From: Sphingobacteriales bacterium
Lineage (GTDB): Bacteria > Bacteroidota > Bacteroidia > Chitinophagales > UBA2359
Reading direction: 5' to 3'
DNA: 64,000 nt
NCBI GenBank assembly: GCA_016711285.1
Contig: JADJTG010000002.1
Location: forward strand, 62,001 to 126,000
This document shows, in pieces, positions 45,434 to 53,629 of this stretch (the first letter of the stretch is position 1; each line of letters opens with the position of its first letter). Under the pieces are notes generated by a model. That model ran no database searches, was not told where the DNA came from, and worked only from the letters and a program-made list of their open reading frames with translations. A program made the position numbers and the translations under genes.

Positions 45434-47626
45434 ATGGATGTGAGATATATTTTTGAAACGCTGTGGCGCAGACGATGGCTTATGTTGTTGCCTGCACTTT
45501 TGGGTGCGCTCGTCGCTTGGTATATTTTACAACAACAACCCAAAATTTATAAGTCGGAGGCAACCTTAGCTACCGGCGTTATTGATGAGGTAAAATCTAC
45601 GCTGATAGATGATTACGGTTTTTCGCGCCCTTATGTGCAGGAATACACCGTTGACAATAAATTTACTAGCTTGGTAGAAGAAATTAAATCGCCTAATAAC
45701 TTGTCGTTTTTGGCGTACCGCTTGTTTTTGCACGATGTAGCCACCCCAAAATCACAATTTGGCAACATTAATAAAGTGCGTGAGAAACATAATGTAAGCA
45801 AAGCCGCCGAATTGATGCAAATGCGCTTAGACTCCCTGCAGCCGCTTGATTACAACAAAGAACAAGATAAAGTATTAGGCGAAATGCTCAAATTGGCGGG
45901 TTTTCACCCTGAGCAGCTCAAACCCTACATCAATGCCCAACGCTACAAAGAAACCGACAACGTAACAGTTATCGCCATTACTCCCAATCCGGAAATGTCG
46001 CAGTTTGTGGTCAATTATGCCATAAAAGATTTTATCCGCTATTATGGCAGCCTCAAATTGCAGCGTGTACAAAAATCCATCGATTTCTTTCGCAAGCAAG
46101 CCGAAGAGAAAAAAATATTTTTAGATGCCAAAGTAAAAGAACTCAACGATTTTAAGATCCGCAATAATATTGTGGATATTCAGGAGCAGCGCAACCTTAT
46201 TATGCGGCAGGTGAGCGATTTGGAAGTGCGCCGCGACGAAAGCACCAAACAACGCGAAAGCAGCGAAGCCGCCGTGCGCAGCTATCAAAAATATATGAAA
46301 AAAGGCGACAACGCCACCGCCGAGCAGCAAGCCAAAAACCGCGCCATTGACCAAATGCGCAGCCGCCGCGACTCGCTCCTCAACCGCTATGTGGCAAGCG
46401 GCTCCAAAGATGCCAAAATAAAAACCCAATTAGACGAAATACGCTCTCAATTGGAGGATAAAATCCGCGATGCTGCCCTCAATACCGGCGACACGCGCAC
46501 CCGCGCCACCACCGAACAGGAGTTGCTCATGCGCAAAGTAGAAGCCGAAATAGATTACGAAGAAGCCGCCACCGCCTCGCGCCTCAGCAATGCCGAAATC
46601 ACCCGTTTAGAAACCAAATTGGGCGCGCTGCTCTCGCAAGAAGCTCGCGTAGCTACCTTAGAACAACAAGTGCAGGTATCCTCTGACGAATACAGCAAAA
46701 TTGTAGATAAAATGGAAAATGCCCGCGTATCAATGGGTAGTGCCGTCAATACGCTCTTGTTCATAGAAGAAGGCAAATATCCGTTTACCCCCGAACCCAA
46801 CAAACAGTGGTTTATCGTACTGCTTACCTTCATCGGAGTGCTGCTTTTAGGAGCTTTATTGGTACTGTTGAGTATCCTGCTCGACCAACGCCTCCGCAAT
46901 GCCAATGAATTTAAAAAATTCAGTAACTTGCCCGTACTCGCTTCGCTCAACCCTATCAAATTCAAAAATATTGATTTAGAAAAACTGTACCACAGCGTAA
47001 GCCCCAATACGCAGTTGGAAATATTTAAGCAGTTTATCCGAAAAACGCGCTTTCATGTAGAAAACAGCAACGGCAGAATAATTTTAGTAATGAGCCTCAA
47101 CGAAGGTGAAGGAAAAACTTTTTATATCGTCAATTTGGCATACTCACTGTGCCTGAGCGGTAAAAAAACGCTCATCTTTGATATGAATTTAAAAAATAAT
47201 GCGCTGACGCAAATGCTCATGAACGAACATCAGCAACAAGCCATTGCCAATACCGAACTGATAAGAAAATACAAACTCAGCGATATATTTGTATCATCGC
47301 GCATCAGCGATTGCGGCACAGAGTCGCATGTGGATATAGTAGGTTGCAACGGCGGTTTATTGTCGCCCGTGGAGTTATTTTCGGGTAAAGATATGAAAGG
47401 TTTTTTCGCGGAAATCGGCGGTTTTTATGATTATATATTGATGGAAGCACCCGCTTTTAACGAATATCCCGATGCAGCCGAATTATTTGAATATGCAGAT
47501 AAACTATTGGTGGTGGTGTCGGCACAGCGCAGCCTCAACGACAACGACCGCCAGAATTTGGCTTATTTAGAAACACAAGAAGATAAAATGCTGGGTGTGG
47601 TGATTAATCAATCCGAAACGAGATAA
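45434..47626 (+). CDS. Wzz-type chain-length protein fused to an atypical BY-kinase-like ATPase domain
   Basis: A 730-aa inner-membrane protein. Membrane helix 1 is near residues 14-33 (WLMLLPALLGALVAWYIL); a Wzz domain with long coiled coils spans about residues 200-440; membrane helix 2 is near residues 455-480; a cytosolic ATPase domain fills residues 545-730. The Walker A region is present (SLNEGEGKTFYIVN) and the A' Asp is likely in LIFDMNLKN. The Walker B position reads ILMEAPAF, where kinases have IIDTPP, and no C-terminal tyrosine cluster is present. It heads the exopolysaccharide operon and probably controls polymer length and export; kinase activity is doubtful. Confidence 0.88.
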   Translation: MDVRYIFETLWRRRWLMLLPALLGALVAWYILQQQPKIYKSEATLATGVIDEVKSTLIDDYGFSRPYVQEYTVDNKFTSLVEEIKSPNNLSFLAYRLFLHDVATPKSQFGNINKVREKHNVSKAAELMQMRLDSLQPLDYNKEQDKVLGEMLKLAGFHPEQLKPYINAQRYKETDNVTVIAITPNPEMSQFVVNYAIKDFIRYYGSLKLQRVQKSIDFFRKQAEEKKIFLDAKVKELNDFKIRNNIVDIQEQRNLIMRQVSDLEVRRDESTKQRESSEAAVRSYQKYMKKGDNATAEQQAKNRAIDQMRSRRDSLLNRYVASGSKDAKIKTQLDEIRSQLEDKIRDAALNTGDTRTRATTEQELLMRKVEAEIDYEEAATASRLSNAEITRLETKLGALLSQEARVATLEQQVQVSSDEYSKIVDKMENARVSMGSAVNTLLFIEEGKYPFTPEPNKQWFIVLLTFIGVLLLGALLVLLSILLDQRLRNANEFKKFSNLPVLASLNPIKFKNIDLEKLYHSVSPNTQLEIFKQFIRKTRFHVENSNGRIILVMSLNEGEGKTFYIVNLAYSLCLSGKKTLIFDMNLKNNALTQMLMNEHQQQAIANTELIRKYKLSDIFVSSRISDCGTESHVDIVGCNGGLLSPVELFSGKDMKGFFAEIGGFYDYILMEAPAFNEYPDAAELFEYADKLLVVVSAQRSLNDNDRQNLAYLETQEDKMLGVVINQSETR

Positions 47627-47688
47627 AAAACAAGCAGGGCAAAAATAGTACTGCAAAAAATTGGTGTAATTTCTTGCAAAAGAGCCGC

Positions 47689-47696
47689 TAACTTTG
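47689..47696 (+). promoter_or_regulatory. Candidate internal -7 box in the polysaccharide cluster (TAACTTTG)
   Basis: TAACTTTG matches TAnnTTTG, 52 bases before the acyltransferase ATG; TTGG at 47661-47664 could be the -33 element. This would allow separate expression of the later genes. Confidence 0.55.
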
Positions 47697-47748
47697 CGGT
47701 TTGTTTCCTTATTGATTTTATATCATTCCGCCTCAACTTCAACCGGTT

Positions 47749-48420
47749 ATGCTGCATCAGCTAAAAGAAAAAATAAAAAGTAATCCGAAACTCAAAAAAT
47801 ATTTGCATTGGTGCTTGATACGCCCACACGAAGCACGCCCGCGCCGTTGGGTGGCTTGGTTGGTAAATCCTTGGATTCACGAACGCGGCAAAGGCAGCAA
47901 AATACGAAGCAGCGTGCGTTTAGATGTAGTACCTTTTCAGCCGTTTAGCTTAGGCGAAGCAGCTATTGTAGAAGATTTTGCCGTACTCAACAATGGTTTA
48001 GGCGGCTTGCACATCGGCGACCATACTTTTATCGGTATTTCAAGTGTACTCATCGGACCGCTGAACATTGGCAAAGAAGTAATTATGGCACAACACGTTG
48101 TAGTATCTGCACTTAATCACGGCTACGAAGATGTGATGACGGCAATTTCCAAACAACCCTGTCAGGTGCAGGCAATTCGGATTGATGATGCCTGCTGGAT
48201 TGGTGCAAATGCAGTTATAACCGCCGGTGTACATATCGGCAAACACTCGGTAGTGGCGGCAGGCAGCGTGGTCACTAAAAATGTACCGTCTTATACCATT
48301 GTAGCGGGCAATCCGGCAAAACCTGTCAAAGCCTACGATATTGACAGCAAACAATGGATAAAAATAAAAACTCAAGTATCTTCATTATCAGACCCTAATC
48401 AAAATGAAATACAGCACTAA
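47749..48420 (+). CDS. Left-handed beta-helix (hexapeptide) O-acyltransferase
   Basis: A 223-aa protein of the hexapeptide-repeat transferase family. Coil repeats include GLHIGDHTFIGISSVLIGPLNIGKEVIMAQHVVV, then WIGANAVITAGVHIGKHSVVAAGSVVTKNVPSYTIVAGNPAKPVK, the classic C-terminal end; catalytic His lies in SALNHGYED. Members acetylate or otherwise acylate sugars of capsules and exopolysaccharide. It probably modifies the polymer made by this cluster. Its end overlaps the start of a 42-aa membrane peptide gene by 17 bases. Confidence 0.92.
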   Translation: MLHQLKEKIKSNPKLKKYLHWCLIRPHEARPRRWVAWLVNPWIHERGKGSKIRSSVRLDVVPFQPFSLGEAAIVEDFAVLNNGLGGLHIGDHTFIGISSVLIGPLNIGKEVIMAQHVVVSALNHGYEDVMTAISKQPCQVQAIRIDDACWIGANAVITAGVHIGKHSVVAAGSVVTKNVPSYTIVAGNPAKPVKAYDIDSKQWIKIKTQVSSLSDPNQNEIQH

Positions 48421-48532
48421 AGATTTTCGTGGAAAAGAATTAAGCGCGAAAGAAAAATTTATAGAAGCCTACCTGATTATATTTTGCTTATTGGTATGCT
48501 TCGCATTTTTTGTAAAAATTGTATTTTTATAA
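48404..48532 (+). CDS. 42-residue single-span membrane peptide
   Basis: ATG at 48404 inside the end of the acyltransferase gene (17-base overlap, different frame) gives 42 residues: a charged N-terminal part (MKYSTKDFRGKELSAKEKF) and one membrane helix (AYLIIFCLLVCFAFFVKIVF). The overlap suggests translational coupling. It lies between the acyltransferase and the polymerase in the polysaccharide cluster. No family recognised; it may be an accessory subunit of the export complex. Support is from position, overlap and topology only. Confidence 0.55.
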   Translation: MKYSTKDFRGKELSAKEKFIEAYLIIFCLLVCFAFFVKIVFL

Positions 48533-48586
48533 AAAAGAAACACAAATTGTATTTCTTTTGCCGCATCATTTCATCTATTTGTTGCT

Positions 48587-50050
48587 ATGAGCATCATCTA
48601 TAAAAACTCACATAAAGAATCGTGGAGCAACCGCCTCTATCGTCTGCTGATTGTAGAAAAAATGAACAATATGGCGGGCTTGATACTATTGTTGCTGTTG
48701 GGTTTGGCGGTGGCATTAGTGATGGGCAGCGGCGGCACAACGGTTTCTATGCTCATAGTGCTGGGGCTATTGGGCTTACCGATAGGCTTACTCACGGCGT
48801 ATCACCTCAATTTCGGTATTGCTGCTACTTTATCCATTTCTTTCTTTTTACTGGGTGTCGGCAAATATATCGGCGACCCGCCGGTGGGCATTTTGTTGGA
48901 TACACTCATTTTATTGCTCTTGGTGGGTTTGTTGCTGCGTTTGGTATTGGAGCGCGATTGGCGTTTTATGAAATCCTGGGCAAGCCTCATCATTTTGGTA
49001 TGGATCAGCTACAACGTCATTGAAGTTATCAATCCCACTGCCCCTTCGCGGTTGGCGTGGCTCTATACGGTGCGCCGTTTGGCGGCAATTGTAATGATGT
49101 ACTATGTGGCTGCCTACGCTTTTTCGGGGTTGAGGCAGGTGCGCACCATCGTGGTCGTGCTGATTGTGTGGGCAGCTCTGGCAGCTTGCTATGGCATCTG
49201 GCAAGAAATTTTCGGTTTTAATGCGGCAGAAATGGCGTGGCTCTATCAAGTGCCCGACCGCATGGAATTGATTTTTCAATGGGGACGCTTCCGTCGTTTC
49301 TCTTTCCTCTCCGACCCTACCACTTTTGGTATTATGTGCGCTGCTATGGCTGTTTTCTGCACCGTATTGGTGATGGGTACTTATCGGCTGCGCTACAAAA
49401 TATGGCTCATTCCCGTTATTATGCTGTTGTTGGCGGCGATGGTATTTTCAGGAACACGCACCGCTTATGCTATGCTGCCCGTCGGTGCATTGTTTTATGT
49501 ACTCCTCAACCCTAATTTTCGCAACGTGCTGCTCACTGCCATTGGCGCATTGGGTTTTGTGGCTTTAATTTTAGTGCCTACGGGCAATGTTGAGCTATAT
49601 CGTTTTCAGTCGGCTTTCAAAGGCTCAGAAGACAAATCTTTTGAGCTGCGTCTCAATAACCAGAAAAGAATACAACCTTTTATACAGGAACACGTTATGG
49701 GCGGCGGCTTGGGCAGTAGCGGCGAATGGGGCAAACGCTTTGCTCCCGATTTTATCTTAGCAAAGTTTCCGCCCGACAGCGGCTTTGTGCGCATCGCCGT
49801 AGAATTGGGCTGGTTAGGGCTACTAATTTATTGCTTAATGTTCTTTTTAGTGCTGCAAGTAGGCATCTATAATTACATGCGTGTGCGCAATCCTGAAATA
49901 AAAAACCTCTATCAAGCCTTTTTATGTCTAATTTTTACACTTACTATAGCAAATTATCCACAAGAAGCCGTAATTTTGGTGCCAAATAGCTTAATCTATT
50001 TTATAGCCGTCGCTGCATTGGTGCGTTTAAAAGACTTTGATAGGGTGTGA
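48587..50050 (+). CDS. O-antigen ligase/polymerase (Wzy/WaaL-like) membrane protein
   Basis: A 487-aa protein with about eleven membrane helices (LILLLLLGLAVALVMG, TLILLLLVGLLLRLVL, ALGFVALILVPTG) and a large periplasmic loop near residues 340-410 containing GGGLGSSGEWGKRFAPDF and DSGFVRIAVELGWLGLL, the typical O-antigen ligase (Wzy_C) ending. FSGTRTAYAMLPVG matches the conserved segment before the loop. It is the likely polymerase of the exopolysaccharide system. Confidence 0.9.
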   Translation: MSIIYKNSHKESWSNRLYRLLIVEKMNNMAGLILLLLLGLAVALVMGSGGTTVSMLIVLGLLGLPIGLLTAYHLNFGIAATLSISFFLLGVGKYIGDPPVGILLDTLILLLLVGLLLRLVLERDWRFMKSWASLIILVWISYNVIEVINPTAPSRLAWLYTVRRLAAIVMMYYVAAYAFSGLRQVRTIVVVLIVWAALAACYGIWQEIFGFNAAEMAWLYQVPDRMELIFQWGRFRRFSFLSDPTTFGIMCAAMAVFCTVLVMGTYRLRYKIWLIPVIMLLLAAMVFSGTRTAYAMLPVGALFYVLLNPNFRNVLLTAIGALGFVALILVPTGNVELYRFQSAFKGSEDKSFELRLNNQKRIQPFIQEHVMGGGLGSSGEWGKRFAPDFILAKFPPDSGFVRIAVELGWLGLLIYCLMFFLVLQVGIYNYMRVRNPEIKNLYQAFLCLIFTLTIANYPQEAVILVPNSLIYFIAVAALVRLKDFDRV

Positions 50051-50153
50051 CTAAAAAAATAATTGAGGTCAATACTACTATATATGTCGTTGAAATACAA
50101 TACTATCAGAATATTCGGCTACCATTGTCAAAAACTTTACAATCAGGAGTAAA

Positions 50154-51053
50154 ATGGCACAACCCTTGCATGACATAGAAGAAAATGAACAACCTATGAT
50201 GAGCCGTTTTCTAATACCCGGCTGGGTGAAATATCACTACAGTCTGCCCGATAATTGGAGAGAAACTCCGATTGAGCGCATACAAGAAATTAAAGAAGGA
50301 TTGAAACGTTTTAAAAACGTTGAAAATCCGGTCGTGTCTATTATTATACCCGCTTATAACGAAGAAGGGTATTTGATGAAAACACTTTCATCAATATCTA
50401 AAATAAAAACCAATTTTCCCACCGAGCTATTCGTCATCAACAACAACTCCACCGATGCCACACAAGAAATATTGGACTTGTTGGAGGTAAACAGCTATTT
50501 GGAAAAATTGCAGGGGGTCAGTTTTGCACGCCAAAGCGGTTTGGAGCGGGCGCGGGGCGAGTATATCGTCAATGCCGACTCCGACTCCATTTACCCCGAA
50601 ACTTGGGTAGATGCACACGTTGCGATGCTGCAAGATAAAACTGTTTCCTGTTCTTATGGCAGATACTCTTTTATTCCTACCCAAAATAATCGTATTTCTT
50701 TGGGTTTTTATGAAATGATGGCGGAAGTAATATTTCGTATGCGTATGCCGCACAAAGAATATTTTAATGTAATGGGCTTCAATTTTTCGTTTCGCCGTGC
50801 CGATGGCATTCAGGTAGGCGGCTACAATACCAAACGCAAAGTGTGGGAAGACGGCTGGATGGGTATGCTGCTCAAGCAAGTAGGCAATATTAAACGCATC
50901 AACGACCAAGGGGCTTGGGTATGGACAACCGACCGCCGCCTCCTCGAAGACGGCAGTTTGAGTGTCGCTTTCCTGCGCCGCGTATCGGGGCAGCTGGGGC
51001 GTATCTACGGCTATCTCTTTCCGGTGAAAGATTACACTTTCAAACCACGTTAA
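50154..51053 (+). CDS. Family 2 glycosyltransferase
   Basis: A 299-aa protein with the GT2 fold: VVSIIIPAYNEEGYLMKTLSSI at residues 62-83, FVINNNSTDATQEIL, the nucleotide-metal region YIVNADSDSIYPETW (DxD-like DSD), and VWEDGWMGMLLKQVG for the acceptor side. No strong membrane segment is seen, so it is probably a soluble or peripheral enzyme adding one sugar during polymer assembly. The stop codon is immediately followed by the ATG of the TolC-like gene, which suggests coupled translation. Confidence 0.92.
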   Translation: MAQPLHDIEENEQPMMSRFLIPGWVKYHYSLPDNWRETPIERIQEIKEGLKRFKNVENPVVSIIIPAYNEEGYLMKTLSSISKIKTNFPTELFVINNNSTDATQEILDLLEVNSYLEKLQGVSFARQSGLERARGEYIVNADSDSIYPETWVDAHVAMLQDKTVSCSYGRYSFIPTQNNRISLGFYEMMAEVIFRMRMPHKEYFNVMGFNFSFRRADGIQVGGYNTKRKVWEDGWMGMLLKQVGNIKRINDQGAWVWTTDRRLLEDGSLSVAFLRRVSGQLGRIYGYLFPVKDYTFKPR

Positions 51054-51764
51054 ATGATAAAAAATATTTTTGTAAGTGTCTTATTGTGTGGTTTAGTGGG
51101 CATTTTGTACTGCAATAGCCTACAAGCACAAAGCATTGACTACGACCGCATTGTTGCGCCCATTAACCAAAAACCGCGCGAATTTGAAGAACAATTGGTG
51201 CAATTGGCTTGGAAAAATTATCCGGAAAACAGAAATTTTGAAAGCAAATTGCGCATGGAACAAGAACGCCGCGAATTGGCAAAATGGGATTGGGCGAAAG
51301 ATTTTAAAGCGAGTGTCAATCTCACCGACCGCCTTTTGCATTCCAACTCACAGGAAAATATTTTCTTTCCTTTGGTAACGGTATCTTTGGGCGTGGATTT
51401 GGGAACGATAGTAGGCAGAAAACGCGAACTCAAAATTGCCAAAGAACATATTGACATTGCCAAAAATGATATCAATGAACAAAAATTGTTCGTTCGTGCC
51501 GAAACCCTCCGCCGCTACCGCCTGTATTTGGGGGCGATGGATATTTTGAAAGTGCGCCTGCAAGCCGTAGATGATACTTACAATACCTACACTTTATTGT
51601 CGCAAAAATTCAAACAAGGTGATGCCACTTTGGAAGAATACAATCAGTCTGCCGATATTTACAACGATGCCCAAGAAGCAAAAATCCGTGCCGAAACCGA
51701 TGTAGCCATCGCCAAATTGAATTTGGAAGAGTTGATTGGCGTAAAATTGGAAGAAGTAAAATAA
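51054..51764 (+). CDS. Short TolC-family outer membrane protein
   Basis: A 236-aa exported protein: signal peptide (residues 1-25, ending LQAQ), then a TolC-like pattern of helix (EEQLVQLAWKNYPENRNFES), paired beta strands (FKASVNLTDRLLHS, FPLVTVSLGVDLGTIVG), long coiled helices (KELKIAKEHIDIAKND-type) and the repeat-ending DATLEEYNQSADIYNDAQEAKIRAETD. Full TolC proteins carry this unit twice in 400-500 residues; here only one is present. The gene is last in the polysaccharide operon and its product may be the outer-membrane exit pore in place of Wza. A strong terminator follows. Confidence 0.85.
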   Translation: MIKNIFVSVLLCGLVGILYCNSLQAQSIDYDRIVAPINQKPREFEEQLVQLAWKNYPENRNFESKLRMEQERRELAKWDWAKDFKASVNLTDRLLHSNSQENIFFPLVTVSLGVDLGTIVGRKRELKIAKEHIDIAKNDINEQKLFVRAETLRRYRLYLGAMDILKVRLQAVDDTYNTYTLLSQKFKQGDATLEEYNQSADIYNDAQEAKIRAETDVAIAKLNLEELIGVKLEEVK

Positions 51765-51791
51765 AAATCTCTTTTATTTTTGTGTAGAAAA

Positions 51792-51839
51792 ACTATTCGG
51801 GTTATAAAAAATTATTACCCGAATAGTCTGTTTTTTTTT
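51792..51839 (+). terminator. Rho-independent terminator of the polysaccharide operon
   Basis: ACTATTCGGG at 51792-51801 pairs with CCCGAATAGT at 51818-51827, followed by CTG and nine T. Confidence 0.93.
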
Positions 51840-51856
51840 ATAGATTTACTTTTTCT

Positions 51857-52477
51857 ATGAAACGCCGCTACTCATTTTCCCTGTTGCCTGCACTTTATTT
51901 TTTGTTACCCGCCTTATTCATCATACTGATAGCACTGTGGCAAAATAAAGTACCGCGCTGGCAATTGTTGTTGGATAGCAATGCGCTATGTAAACAACCC
52001 TTTTATGTAGGATTTATTTCCAATATCGGTATTTTGATGTGGAGTGCCGCCGCCGCCGTAAGTGCTTTAGCATCAATCGTACTCAACCGCAACAATCATA
52101 CACAAGGTCTTTTAACAAAAATGCTGGCAACTTTGTCTGTATTCTCGTTGATATTATGCTTTGATGATTTGTTTCAAATCCACGAAGATGTATTTCCGAA
52201 CTACCTGCACATTCCGCAGGAAGTGTTGTATTGTGCTTATGCCGCTATTTTTGTTATTATCATTTTTGCATACCGCACGCTATGGAATTTTACACCCTAC
52301 GGCTTGCTGCTTTTATCTATCAGTTTTTTTGCAATGTCGCTGTGCTTCGACACCGGCTTTTGTAATAATAGCCGAGGAGCATATTTATTGGAAGATGTGA
52401 ATAAATTTTTCGGCATCACGGCTTGGTTGGCGTATTGCTCCATTTTGAGCTACCGCAGCCTGCGCAATGTTATCTGA
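51857..52477 (+). CDS. Multi-span membrane protein, unknown function
   Basis: A 206-aa protein with six predicted helices (FSLLPALYFLLPALFIILIAL at the start; MLATLSVFSLILCF; CAYAAIFVIIIFAYRTLW; LLLSISFFAMSLCF) and short loops with DDLFQIHEDVFPNYLHIP and NNSRGAYLLEDVNKFFG. The charged D, H and E residues in these loops could bind metal, but I recognise no family with certainty. It begins 17 bases after the T run of the operon terminator, so it is probably transcribed separately. Confidence 0.7.
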   Translation: MKRRYSFSLLPALYFLLPALFIILIALWQNKVPRWQLLLDSNALCKQPFYVGFISNIGILMWSAAAAVSALASIVLNRNNHTQGLLTKMLATLSVFSLILCFDDLFQIHEDVFPNYLHIPQEVLYCAYAAIFVIIIFAYRTLWNFTPYGLLLLSISFFAMSLCFDTGFCNNSRGAYLLEDVNKFFGITAWLAYCSILSYRSLRNVI

Positions 52478-52498
52478 TACCGAAAAAATATTTATTTA

Positions 52499-53578
52499 TT
52501 ATTCATTTTCTGTTTTTGTCGGAAGTAATTTCATTTTTTTATGATTTTTACTAAACCGATAAGCTGCATTGACATTAATTAAATAATCTGCAAAGGCAGC
52601 ATCGCCCTGTGTATAAACACCGGTTTCTTCCGTTCTTTGTTTATCCAAATAGCTCTGTGTGCGGTTGCGATACAGGGCAAACGGAACACTTAATTGTAGA
52701 GCTAATCTATTTTTGTTGTAGCCGATGCTCGGTTCTGCCGATACTGCATAGCCGGGTCTTCTGAAACCGTCGCTGCCACCGATTATATCTTTAGAAGGGA
52801 CTCCTTCACAACGCATTCCCAAAAAGGCATTCCAATTAGAAAAAGCATTATAAAAAATACCGGTACGTACCGAAAACTGATCAGGACAGGAGTATTCACT
52901 CGTTCCGGTGCGGGTAAGCATACCATTGCTTTCTTGTGGGCTTAACATATAATATAAATTACTGCTCCACACAAAATGTTGGGATAGAGGATGAAATCCT
53001 TGCACATCTATCGTAAAACCATAAGCACCATCACCCGGTTGAATAGATTGGTCTACCACAGCTTCTATATCTTGGTCTTTATTGGTACCCTGATTATAAA
53101 AAGTATCTGTATAATCATATTTCCCTGTCGGTAACTTTATGCCCACCGCTACCGAATAATTAAAAGGGTGTGTCTGTGGATTAAAAAGCCAATAGCCTCC
53201 CGCAAGACGAATATCTGCCAATCCCTGCGATTGAGTTGTATGCCGTTCGCCCAATCCGTTGGGAGGATTGCCGGGTTGGAACGGTGGGATTGACAAGGTA
53301 CAGCAGCGGGCGGGAACCTAAAAGTGTCCAAAATGCGACTTATTGATTATCGTCCCCGCTTCTACTCGTTCAGCCTCTTCGTGGTCGCCGCGAAAATGAC
53401 GAAATGACTTAAAATAGCGGTAATTGGTTTGTACAGCAAAATCGCCTTTAGCCAAATTGGGGGCAGTACCCAATGAGCCGCCACAAGCCCGTATAGCTAT
53501 ACAGCCCTGACTGTAGGTAGCGTAATGATGGAGCAAAAAGAAAGCCGTAAATAATAAAATTTTATTATAAAATTTCAT
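52499..53578 (-). pseudogene. Broken outer-membrane beta-barrel protein gene
   Basis: The first 86 codons from ATG at 53578 give a signal peptide (LLFTAFFLLHHYATYSQG) and CIAIRACGGSL, DFAVQTNYRYFKSFRHFRGDHEE, ERVEAGTIINKSH, then stop at TAG (53318-53320). Twenty-one bases later the same frame reopens and encodes GLADIRLAGGYWLFNPQTH, VAVGIKLPTGKYD and barrel strands to the end (LINVNAAYRFSKNHKK). Together they look like one exported barrel protein of about 360 residues, with a short missing or scrambled part between. A single-base change does not repair the gap neatly, so this may be a real deletion plus a stop. Confidence 0.7.
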
Positions 53579-53629
53579 ATTTATTAAAAACAAATTAATG
53601 AAAGAAGGTACAAAAGTAGAATATTTATT

